Source of the DNA: Muscardinus avellanarius
Taxonomy: Eukaryota > Chordata > Mammalia > Rodentia > Gliridae
Direction of reading: 5' to 3'
Assembly (NCBI GenBank): GCA_963383645.1
Contig: OY726569.1
Span: forward strand, 72,270,635-72,334,634
Length of the DNA: 64,000 bases
Positions 10,736-64,000 of this stretch are shown here, piece after piece; position 1 is the first letter of the stretch; every line of letters starts with the position of its first letter. Position numbers and translations under genes: made by a program. The notes below the pieces were generated by a model. It did no database searches. It was not told where the DNA came from and saw only the letters and a program-made list of their open reading frames with translations.

Positions 10736-11504
10736 ATCTATTTTTTGCCATTAATGATGTATTTGTGTTGGACAAACCTGGTAGCATGTCTGCTGACACT
10801 ACCGCAGAAGCATCCTGCTGGGAAGAAGGCTGTTCTGGGGGTTGGGAGGTCAGGATCTTGGCCCAGATCTGCTACCCCTTAGCTCCATGTCTCAGAGCCA
10901 GTCGCCAGTCTTCTGTTCACTGTAAATAATCCATTTGTCCTCCACCTCAGGGATAATACAAGTGAACACACTCATCGCCATGCTTTGAAAAGTTAGGAGC
11001 CCTTCTGCAGATGTCAGGCATTCGTTTCTGCTTATCCTTGCCTTTCTTTATGGGAGATACAAGTGCAAGGTGAATTAGCAGGTGAGCTTCAACTATCTGT
11101 TATCTTCCCTTAACCTCCTTATTTTATAGCTGTTGCTTTGACCACCTGCTTCTGCTAGAAGAGCCTCCGGGCCTTGGGCTTGGCAGCAGGCACCTTAATC
11201 CAAATCTGTTTCCAAACCTCTTAGCTGCACATGCCAAGACAAGCCTAGCACGAGCCCCAGCCTCCTCAGGAACCTGCCAGCATCCCCAGGCAGGGAAAGG
11301 ATTAACCAGACCACCTGATAGTCCAGAACTGTGTTGTTACGAAGGTGCCTGATTGGAAAAAGTACTCCCTAAAATTTAGGAGTAATCTCATGTGTTGGTG
11401 CTACATAGAGATCCTAGGATTTCCAGAGTTCCCGGGGATTTTGATAATTTGGGTTTTACTTTCCCCATGAAATCTGAATAGCAGTTTGGACAATGAGAGA
11501 GAAT

Positions 11505-12029
11505 TGCCAGGTGTAGTGGGACACACCCATAATCCCAGGATTTGAGAGGCTGAGGCAGGAAGATGACAGGTTGGAAGTGTGTGATGACTTAGCAAGACTC
11601 TTTCAAAATTTAAAATTTAATATTTTTTAAAAAGAAGGACTGAGGATAATTCAGAGGTAGAATGTCCCTGGGCCCAACCCCCTGCCTTCTGTCCTTCCCC
11701 CAACACACAAAGAGGGAATTAAAATCAATCAAGTTTACCAGGTATGGTAGCAGTGTGTCTGTAACACCAGTACTTGGCAGGCTGAGATAGGAAGATCGCA
11801 GATTCAAGGACAGCCTCAGCAATGTAGTGAGACTCTCAGCAACCTAGCTAGATCCTGTTTTAAAATAACAATAATAAGCCGGGCGTGGTGGCACATGCTT
11901 GTAATCCCTGCTTGGAAGGCGGAGACAGGAGGATCGCGCAGGTTAGACCCTGTTTCAAAAATATAAAAATAGGTCTCTGGGAGTGTAGCCCGGAGGTAGA
12001 AGGGCTTCCAGGAACCCCAGTACCACCAA

Positions 12030-12064
<35 letters not shown>

Positions 12065-12585
12065 ATATAGCTAGGCATGGTGGCGCACGCTTGTAATCCC
12101 AGCATTTGGGAGGCTGAGACAGGAGGGTCCAGGTTGGCGGCCAGTTGCAGCTACTTAGTGAGGCCCTCCACAACTTAGTGAGACTCTGTTTCCAAATAAA
12201 GAATAAAAAATAGGGCTGGGGGTGTCGCCCGGAGGTAGAACGCCCCTAGGTTCCATCCCCAGTACTGCAAAATAAATAAGTTAAAATACATTAATAAATA
12301 AAAAGGGCTGGGGGTGTAGTTCAGAGGTAGAATGCTCTCTTGTTTGTTTTGAGTGTGTGTGCGTGCGTGTGTGTGTGTGTGTGTGTTTCTGAAGACTGAA
12401 CCCAGGGACATTCTACCTCAGCTATATCCCTAGCCCTTTTTAATTTTTGTTTGGAAACAGGGTCTTGCTAGATTGCTGATAATCTCCCTACTTCCTGAGG
12501 CTGGTCTTGAACCTGCAATCCTCCTGCTACAGCCTCCCAAGTGCTGGAATTACAGGTGTGTACCACTATTCCAGTCATAATGAAA
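11505..12585. mobile_element. SINE cluster in intron 1
   Basis: Sense copies lie at about 11505-11690, 11738-11870, 11877-12027 (internally shortened, with an (AAAT)n tail at 12028-12066), 12068-12272 and a right half at 12305-12340. An antisense copy at 12394-12580 follows a (GT)n run at 12353-12386. Several start exactly at the tail of the previous copy, which suggests insertion into A-rich tails. Confidence 0.7.
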
Positions 12586-13249
12586 CCCTTTCATCTACTC
12601 AGAAGTTGAGATTACCTTGCCCCTTGGTTTTGCTTGGGTGCTTTATTGGTTATTCTTAGCCCTGGGCCAGGTTGCAAGACTCCCACATCCTAGTGGGAGT
12701 CAGATCTGCCACTTTTCTGTTTATGGGAGGAAAAGCAAGCTCTCCTTAATGGGCAAAGAAAATCAAACCGAAGCCTGCTGCAGTCTCCGGAGGCCCTAGG
12801 AGGTTCTTTTTTGTCCTTCAGCTGTGATATTAGCTCAGAGAAGGTCATGCTTTGTCTTTGTCTTTTGTCTTTCTGCCCGTTCCAGTTGGTCCCAGCCTTT
12901 TGAGGTGCAGATTGCTGGGGGTCACAGAGTCTGATTGTTTGAGATGTCAGTTCTAGAGAGCAGGGCTGAGGTCATGTGTCCAGTGTTCTGAGGAGCCCAG
13001 AACCAAAAAAATCAGACATCAGACCCATCAGTGGTTTGATTGTTGGGCCCTTCTCTCCAGGTCTACTGACCCAGTTTAAAGGAAAAGCTGGGACACCTGG
13101 AGATTGTGGTGGCAGATATTTGACCCAGGAGGCCTTGCAAAACCTGGGATATAGTTCACCTTGTTGCTAAGGGTTCTAAAAGATTTTTTTTTTTTTTATA
13201 AACTATTTCTTCCTCCCTCCCTCTGCCCTTTCTCCCTCTTTCTCTGTCT

Positions 13250-13550
13250 GTGGTACTGGGGATTGAACCCAGGGGTGCTTTACCACTCAGCTATTTCCCC
13301 AGCTCTTTTATTTTTTTATTTTGAGACAGGGTCTCTAAGGTGTGAGGCTGGCCTCAGCTTCCCAAGTAGCTGGGATCAGTCATGTTCTTCACCCTGCTCA
13401 GCTATTTCTTCCATTCTTAACAATTTACCTCATACTGTGAAATCAGAATTCTTTCCTTTTATATTTTATTTTTTGATGTGCTGGAAATTGAACCCAGGGC
13501 CTCATACATGGTAGGCAAGAGCTCTTCCACCAGCTACCCCAGCCCCTTTC
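13250..13550 (-). mobile_element. Antisense SINE (13250-13405) and ID copy (13470-13550)
   Basis: The first has a short B1-like half with GTAGCTGGGATCAG. The second is an ID element with AACCCAGGGCCTCATACATG. Confidence 0.6.
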
Positions 13551-13813
13551 CTAGCCCCATTTCTACTAGCAGTAGAAATGATGCGTTCTGGTTCCTTAAC
13601 CTCTCTGCCTCAGTGCCCTCCCATAAATGATAGCTGTTTCTAGTGGGTAATGACAGACAGATGCTCACGAAAGTCAAATGTGAGTGGAGAAGCAGTACCG
13701 GTGATTGACCCCCAAAGAGGCGCCCTGTTATTCCCATATATTACATAGAGAGATTAGTATGAAGAACTTCCATAAACCCATCACCCAGCTTTAACAACTG
13801 TCAACATTTTTGG

Positions 13814-13912
13814 GGCTGGAGATGTAGCTCAGTGCCTGTCTTGCATGCACAGGGCCCTGGGTTCAATTCCAGCACTTCAAAAACAAACAACCAAAACAAA
13901 CAAAAAAACTAA
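13814..13912 (+). mobile_element. Sense ID element with A-rich tail
   Basis: GGGGCTGGAGATGTAGCTCA through GGGTTCAATTCCAGCACTTC is followed by a (AAAC)n-like tail. It is inserted in the ancient repeat at 13730. Confidence 0.65.
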
Positions 13913-13944
13913 AACTTGTCAGCTTTTTAACAAATCTTTTTATT

Positions 13945-14718
13945 TTTGGGGTGTGTTACTGAGGATTGAACCTAAGGGCATTCTGCCTCGGAGCGGTGCC
14001 CCTATTTTATTTTGTTTTGTCTTTTTGTACTGGGGATTTTATTTTGTTCTGTTTTGTGTTATACTGAGGATTGAATCCAGGGGCAGTCTACCTCTAAGCT
14101 ACACTCCCAGCTCAATTTTATTTTTATTTCAAAACAGAGTCTTGCTAGGTTGATGAGAGTCTCACTACCTGCTGAGGCTGTCCTTGAACCTGCGATTGAT
14201 CCCCCTGTCTCAGCCTCCCAGGTACTGGTATGCACCATGGTGCTGGCTGACAAATCTTTATCTTCTCTCTCTCTTTACCCTTTACTGTGGAGTATTTTAT
14301 TTATTTTTGGTACTGAGGATCAAATCCAAGGGTATTCTGCTTCTGAGCTACACTCCCAGCCCTGCTCTATTATTAATTATTATTATTATTATTTTATTAT
14401 TATTATTATTTTGTGTGGGGGTCTGGGGATGGAACCTAGGGGCATTCAACCTCTGAGCTACACCCCCTGCCCTATTTTTTATTTTGAAACCAGGTCCCAC
14501 TTAGTTGTGAAGGGCCTCACTAAGTAGCTGAGGCTGTCTGTGAACCGCGAACCTCCGGTCTCAGCCTCCGGAATGCTGGGATTAGAAGCGTGTGCCACCA
14601 CGCCCGGCTTCCTGCTCCATTAAATTTGAAACAGGGTCTCACTGGATTGCTGAGGCTGGCCTGGAATCTGCAATCCTCCTGTTTCATTGTAAGTCTGCGT
14701 GCACCATCATGACCAGCT
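13945..14718 (-). mobile_element. Antisense SINE cluster in intron 1
   Basis: Fragments lie at 13955-14010, 14065-14250, 14310-14370 and 14415-14612, with a last partial copy at 14620-14718. An (ATT)n tract at 14370-14411 sits at the tail of the 14415 copy. Confidence 0.65.
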
Positions 14719-15584
14719 CCAAGAAATATTTTAAAGTAAACCCCAGACATCCTGTTATTTCACCTGTAAATCGTATTTGTTTCTATCAGATGACATTAAA
14801 AATATTATCAACCTAAAAAGGTAACATTCATTCCTTAAAATGGTCTAATTCTACTGTGACCATATGTCGTGGTTTGTAGCAGACCAGATTTTTGCATGTT
14901 GCTAGGAATAATACTTGGTAGCAATTCGCTGGCAGGGGTGTGAGCCCACAGCTGGTAGGTGTGCCCTCCGCCCTCCTGCTCACACCTCTTCTCTCCTGGA
15001 TGCTCATACAAGCTGCTGCTTTTGCTGGGCTCACTCCTCACCCCGATTTTCTTTTCTAAAGTACAGCCAGGAGGCACCTGGGTAATTTCTCCCAGCTGGG
15101 GGAAATTATAGGTGTCTACTCCATTTGTTCTGTGTCTGTACAAAGTTGTTGTTGTTTTTTTTTTTTCAGACATTCTGTAGGAGTTGCTGCAAAACAGCCA
15201 GCAGTTTTTTGGTTTGTGTCTTGTAACTTGAAGGAGAGACTGTGAACATCGGTTTCAAGGCAGGATAATTCGATGACAATTGGCAGGATCCCAGCTCAGT
15301 AGGAAATTGTCAAGGAAATTCAAAGCATTGCATTTTCTTTCCACTTTTTCCCCTGTGACACCTCTACAGGTGTAGTGGAATCCGAACCACACTGGGAACC
15401 AGGGCCCTGTCTCTGGCTAGCTGTGTGACCTCGGATGAATCTGTTCTCACTTTAATCGTGCTCTTAACTGCACCCTCCACCCCCTTCCCTACCATCGGCC
15501 CCTTTCCCTGTTCCCATTTATCTGAGTATCAGTTGGCAATTGTGATGACATTTAAAAGATAAACTCAAGAGATGAGGGCCTCTT

Positions 15585-15700
15585 TACTTTTTTTTTTTTT
15601 TTTTTTTTGTAGTACTGGGGGTGCAACGCAGGGGCTTTTCTGGGCTGTACTCCCAGACCTATTTTATACTTTATTTGGAGGCTGAGACAGGAGGATGCAC
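15585..15700 (-). mobile_element. Antisense SINE fragment with poly(T)
   Basis: T20 at 15591-15609 is followed by a deleted right part. Only GAGGCTGAGACAGGAGGAT remains of the left half, in sense orientation, so the piece is rearranged. Confidence 0.45.
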
Positions 15701-16010
15701 CTCTTTTCTTTTATATCTCCGGTGGTGCCTAGAACAGTGTGAAGATTGTTGAATGGATAATTGAATGGAAAACAAAAGGGCTTAATTTTCACTTCAGTAA
15801 AGGTGAGACCAGGTTCTCACGGTTCTTGGGGCTGTGACTTCCCAAGGCTGCTCAGCCAGCTCCTTCTGATGGAGCCCGGCCCCTGAGCTGAGGAGGGCGG
15901 AGGGCACAGAGGAGAGCGGGACTGCCCCTCCCCAGCCTTTCCCTCCTTTCCCCACGCAAACACTCCTCACGCTTACTTGTCTTTTCCTCTCTCTGTGCGC
16001 TGGTTCTTAG

Positions 16011-60552
<44,542 letters not shown>

Positions 60553-61617
60553 ATATTCTTCCTCCCCTTCCACCACCACCACTGGTGCCTCTGGGGTTAG
60601 AGATTTATACCCCTGGGTCTGATACTACTGTGATGAGTCTGACAGCTCCCCCACCTGTCCTGTGAAATGTGTTTTCCAGTGTCTAAAACCTTTACGTGCC
60701 TTGTGTTTCAGGGCCCAACTTTTACAAATCCAGACCCAGTGTAGAAACTACTTACCTTTTTTTTTTTTTTTTTCCCACAAGAACACTGACTCTGGATGCT
60801 ACTTGATTCTAGACAAGACAGGGATGGTCCCCTGTTACTGAGGGCAGCAGTGCTATATGTGGGATGTCTGCACTAACGTTCTTTATATTGTATATAGTTA
60901 CTATTTGGGGATTTATACTTGAAGTTTTCTGAAAATCCCTGAACAGAATAAGACTAAAAGTTCCAATTCACCTGAACTGATGAAGTTAGCACTAAAACTG
61001 GACTTCCTTTCCCAGGTAGGAAAGGTATTGGCAGGGCTGTAGAAAAAGAAGTTAACTAACTTCTCCCTTTTACTGCTGAGTAGGATTTGCAGTGCCCCTT
61101 GTGGGTGACATACTTTCCCTCCTGAATTTCAAGTTTCCCCTTCATGTTAAACTGTAAGCTGAACCAGCTTCACGCCCTGTCCAAGCAAGCAAGGGCAGAG
61201 GCAGGTCAACTCAACCTCTCCCTGTCTCCTCTTAACGCCTGGTCAGAGACCAGCGAAGCCTGTGCTCACTACTGAAGGACGAGGTGGCCACCATCTCCCC
61301 ACTCTCTGAAAGACCAAGCAAATGCTCTCTGCTTTTTGCTGTTCTGTGAGGCCACCGAAGATGAGTCGGGAACACAGAAGACCCTCCCCTACTCGAAGGC
61401 TAGGTATGCTCCTTGAGACTCCTGGTGAACTTCCACTGGGAATTAGTTGGAAGCGCAGGGCATGTTGTGCTGTCTGCCCTCGCCTAAGAGCATCGGGTGA
61501 AAGAAGTACAAAGCTCTTCACCCTTTGCCTCCCTGAGACATAATCCCCTCAACCCAGACCTCACTGAGCGCAGGGGAAGTGATCTTTGTATACACCCCTG
61601 CCCCAGCAAGAAAAAAC

Positions 61618-61623
61618 AATAAA
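61618..61623 (+). terminator. Poly(A) signal AATAAA, proximal, PLEKHH1
   Basis: This is a canonical hexamer in an A-rich context about 1.07 kb after the stop codon. Confidence 0.65.
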
Positions 61624-61707
61624 AACAAAAGAGTGCATACTCTGATTTTCCAACACCTCAGAAATTGAGTTTTATTTCATAGTTCCAAGCCAGTCTTACC
61701 ATTTCTC

Positions 61708-61713
61708 AATAAA
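61708..61713 (+). terminator. Poly(A) signal AATAAA, distal, PLEKHH1
   Basis: This is a canonical hexamer 90 bases after the proximal one. GT/T-rich sequence follows within about 60 bases, which supports cleavage near 61730. Confidence 0.65.
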
Positions 61714-62452
61714 GTACTGAAAAGTTGGGGTTAAACAGGAATATCTAAGAACTAAGCCTTTAACCCTGTGTGGGCTGCACATGCAAAAACTCTTAAGGAT
61801 GGAACTCGTTTGGCTGGACACCTCAGCTGCTGGAAACATCCCCTCTCGCACCCTTTAAACAGACAAGCAGGATGGAAACAGGCACAAGAGCCTCTGTCTC
61901 TTTGCAGTTTTATAGCCATTTCTGGTCCCCCTCATCACCACTAGGATCTAGGGATCTAGATTACACATTTCTACCTCAAACAAGTCACACAGCAGAGCCC
62001 TGGAAAACCCTTCCAGGGCAGGCGCAAAAGGCAGAGACTACAGCTCTAATATATATGTTGAGCATCTCTAAGCCAATAAGGATATTAGCTACCTGCAAGT
62101 TTAAAAAAAAATTATATATATATATATATATGGTTCCAAAGAAAGTAGGAATAGATCTATGTGCATATTGAATTTAGGGATCAGATTATTCCCCTCACCA
62201 TCTCTCCTACTTCCCAACCCTTCAGGAATCCTCCCTTAGTTTACTATTTTATGCAGAAGAAACAGCCTTTAAAACCAAGGCTTCTATAATTTTCCTGTTA
62301 TCGTTTAGCATGAGTGTCCCATGTCTGGTAACCAAATTTCTAATTGGTAACCAATTTCTATTTCATATTTTGTCTTACTCTTACTCTCCTTGGCAAAAAT
62401 AGTTTGGGGAACAACAACAAAAGAAATGCTGAATAACAAAAAAGTATTAATG

Positions 62453-62675
62453 TAGCTGGACATGGTGACGCACATCTGTAACCCCAGTGCTTGGGAGCTG
62501 AGAGAGTAGGATCACAGACTTGAACCCAGTCTCAGCAAGTAGTGAAACGCATCAACCTAGCGATACCCTGTTTCAAAATAAAACTAAGAATAGGACTTGG
62601 GTGTAGCTAGGAGACAGAATGCCTCTGAGTTCAATCCCTAGTACCAACCACCAAAAAAAAAAAAAAAAAAAAGGA
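62453..62675 (+). mobile_element. Composite SINE in the PLEKHH1-PIGH intergenic gap
   Basis: This diverged copy has an A20 tail at 62653-62672. AGTATTAATGTA before and GGATTAATGTG after suggest a duplication. It lies between the two convergent 3' ends. Confidence 0.7.
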
Positions 62676-62767
62676 TTAATGTGCTTGATATCCATGACTG
62701 AAATACCATGACCATGTTTGTCAATAAAAAGCAGCTCTGAACCAAGCAATGACTGATGACTGTCCAT

Positions 62768-63306
62768 GTTTTGGAGGGAGATATGTTTATTAAGAGTCAT
62801 CATAAATTATCCTATACAAACACAGGAGCTAGGTCAACAGAGATTAGACTTCTTTAGGACATTGATTTCTGCTAACCTGTACCTGAAGAGCTTAACATTT
62901 TTCCTTAAGTTTTATACAGGAGTTCTCTGCAGATGGAAATTGTACCCTTCTCAGGGGATCCAATGCCAGTGTCCCAATGTCTTGCTCCACAGAGTCCAAC
63001 ATAGAGTAAACCTGAGTGTGTTGAGGAATTACACAAAACTAAGTACTCTTTGCTGACCTTACTTATGACATAGCATATCAAAATTCTTAAGGTCTCCTCG
63101 GTTAGTAGAGTAGGCAAAACCTTACATGGTAACACTGGAATACACACAAGTATCTTTAGCCAGATATTCTGGCTCCGAGGTCCACCGTATCCACTCTGGC
63201 TCCTGGTGCTGTGTCCACCGGTGGCTCTCAGTACAGGAAACAACCCAGCCACGGTGGCTTAGGAGTCGCCTCCCACATAAGACAGTACTGGCCTGAATGC
63301 CGGCAC
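62768..63306 (-). other. PIGH: PIGH 3' UTR
   Basis: About 0.54 kb of unique, repeat-free sequence runs from the PIGH stop codon to just past the - strand AATAAA at 62791-62786. Human PIGH also ends tail to tail with PLEKHH1. The exact cleavage site is inferred. Confidence 0.7.
62786..62791 (-). terminator. Poly(A) signal AATAAA, PIGH
   Basis: TTTATT on the + strand reads AATAAA on the - strand, about 520 bases after the PIGH stop codon. It is the first canonical hexamer met in that direction. Confidence 0.7.
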
Positions 63307-63399
63307 TCATGGGCTTCCTGATGTGGCTTTCTGGTGTGCCAGAATCTCCTGGCAGCTCCTGTATACTTCAATCAAGCAGTCCAGCCGGGGTTTGGCACT
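63307..63399 (-). CDS. PIGH: PIGH last exon, coding part (C-terminal 30 residues)
   Basis: Read on the - strand, a pyrimidine-rich acceptor ending CAG (63402-63400) is followed by SAKPRLDCLIEVYRSCQEIL, then AHQKATSGSP and TGA (63309-63307). This matches the human PIGH C-terminus I recall, with I-to-V and T-to-G changes. PIGH is a small membrane-associated subunit of the ER complex (PIGA, PIGC, PIGH, PIGP, PIGQ, PIGY, DPM2) that adds GlcNAc to phosphatidylinositol, the first step of GPI-anchor synthesis. Only this exon is in the window. The remaining exons lie beyond the right end, and 63403-64000 is intron holding a young SINE. Confidence 0.92.
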   Translation of the reverse strand, partial: SAKPRLDCLIEVYRSCQEILAHQKATSGSP

Positions 63400-63402
63400 C
63401 TG

Positions 63403-64000
63403 AATTCCAAAGGAGAGAAATGCAGGGCCAAGGTGAATGTAAGAGACTGCTTAGTTGCTGCGTCCACACGCAGCCTCAAACTCGCTGCAACAAGGGTCTA
63501 AACGGCACAAGTGCCACCTCGGAGTGCAGGAAGTTCCAGCCTCCAAGACCTTGCTGGGAGGACTCCCAAAGAGGCCAACAGCCAGCCTGAGAGTTGTGTG
63601 AGAAGGAGATGAAAAGACACCTTTTAACCCATCTAAATTTTATGATGGCAAGAAGAATAAGGTGGTTTAGCTGGGCGTGGTGGCACATGCCTGTAATCCC
63701 CGCACTTGGGAGGCTGAGACAGGAGGATCGCATAGGTTTGAAGCCAGCCTCAGCTACTTAGGCTCTCAGCAATTTATTGAGACCCTGTTTCCAAATAAAA
63801 ATCTCTATAAAAATATAAGTCTGGGAGTATAGTCCAGAGGTAGAACGCCTCTGGGTTCCAACCCCCTGTACCACCAAAAAAAAAGAAGGGTGGTTTAAGT
63901 TAAAATTATGACAATGTTTTGTACTGTGAAATGTGACACAACCAAAATTAAAATTAAAACCACAGAATGGGAAAAACCACAGAATGGGAAAACTATCTGT
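63403..64000 (-). other. PIGH: PIGH terminal intron, partial
   Basis: This is intronic DNA upstream (on the - strand) of the PIGH last exon, running off the right end of the window. It contains one young SINE. Confidence 0.7.
63668..63890 (+). mobile_element. Young composite SINE in PIGH intron
   Basis: AAGGTGGTTTA before and AGGGTGGTTTAAG after are a target-site duplication. The start CTGGGCGTGGTGGCAC and the A-rich tail are intact. It lies in the terminal PIGH intron, antisense to that gene. Confidence 0.75.

Larger units (their letters stand above)
13730..14822 (+). mobile_element. Ancient LINE-like element split by SINEs
   Basis: Three separated pieces (13735-13812, about 14250-14300 and 14718-14822) read in order as one old interspersed repeat: CCCATCACCCAGCTTTAACA, then GTGGAGTATTTTA, then AAACCCCAGACATCCTGTTATTTC-like sequence. 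Antisense SINEs and one ID element fill the gaps. I recognise the consensus as an old L1M-like sequence but cannot name the subfamily. Confidence 0.45.
6931..16010 (+). other. PLEKHH1 intron 1 (9.1 kb)
   Basis: It starts in the CpG island and then holds MIR, L1M, ID and composite SINE insertions. Unique stretches at 7200-7560, 9545-10660, 10740-11500, 12590-13160 and 14825-15580 show no coding exon. Enhancers may lie in the first kilobase, but nothing in the bases proves it. Confidence 0.8.
60553..61730 (+). other. PLEKHH1: PLEKHH1 3' UTR
   Basis: This is non-coding terminal-exon sequence after TGA, free of SINEs except for a T17 run at about 60758-60774. The 3' end is taken from two AATAAA hexamers. 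The distal one would place cleavage near 61725-61735, the proximal one near 61635-61645. Confidence 0.75.

Noticed and set aside
13814..13880. tRNA-like sequence that might be a tRNA gene
   Set aside because: It and the other ID copies keep A- and B-box words but lack acceptor-stem pairing and end in A-rich tails. They are SINEs, not tRNA genes.

Overview
The window is nuclear mammalian DNA. It is intron-rich, has CpG-island and SINE/LINE structure, and contains no bacterial-type gene organisation. The dominant repeats are composite SINEs with a 7SL/B1-like left part and a tRNA-Ala/ID-like right part. They are the kind I associate with squirrel-related rodents (squirrel, marmot, ground squirrel). 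The host assignment rests on that repeat type and on rodent-like divergence from the human protein, so it is an inference.

The main content is one complete gene, PLEKHH1, on the + strand. A CpG island at about 6.2-7.2 kb holds the promoter and non-coding exon 1, whose donor is at 6930/6931. Translation starts in exon 2 at 16044 and ends in exon 29 at 60552. I placed 28 coding exons by translation and by recalled similarity to human PLEKHH1. All 28 donors are GT, all acceptors are AG, every phase closes, and the spliced frame is 4068 nt (1355 residues plus stop) with no frameshift or premature stop. The protein reads as an N-terminal coiled coil, a long disordered Ser/Pro-rich linker, two PH domains, a MyTH4 domain and a C-terminal FERM module. 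This is the MAX-1/PLEKHH scaffold layout, which binds membranes and cytoskeleton.

Layout: 1-6200 is intergenic upstream DNA full of SINEs, with MIR remnants. 6200-7260 is the CpG-island promoter. 6931-37298 carries the long repeat-filled introns 1-5 around the small coiled-coil exons; intron 4 contains an L1 remnant with tandem 5'-monomer-like repeats. 37299-60552 holds the densely packed exons for the linker, PH, MyTH4 and FERM parts. 60553 to about 61730 is the 3' UTR with two poly(A) signals. From 63399 downward on the - strand lies the last coding exon of PIGH (a GPI-GlcNAc transferase subunit), with its 3' UTR and a poly(A) signal at 62786-62791. The two genes converge tail to tail about 1 kb apart, matching the PLEKHH1-PIGH order I recall from human chromosome 14q24.

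Most other open reading frames are translations of antisense SINEs, microsatellites or shadows of the exons. I found no evidence for an undescribed system. The most interesting items are the L1 monomer array, a very short intron 6 built almost entirely from a (GT)(GA)(GC) tract, an ID SINE with intact pol III boxes beside the promoter, and the convergent PLEKHH1/PIGH 3' ends.
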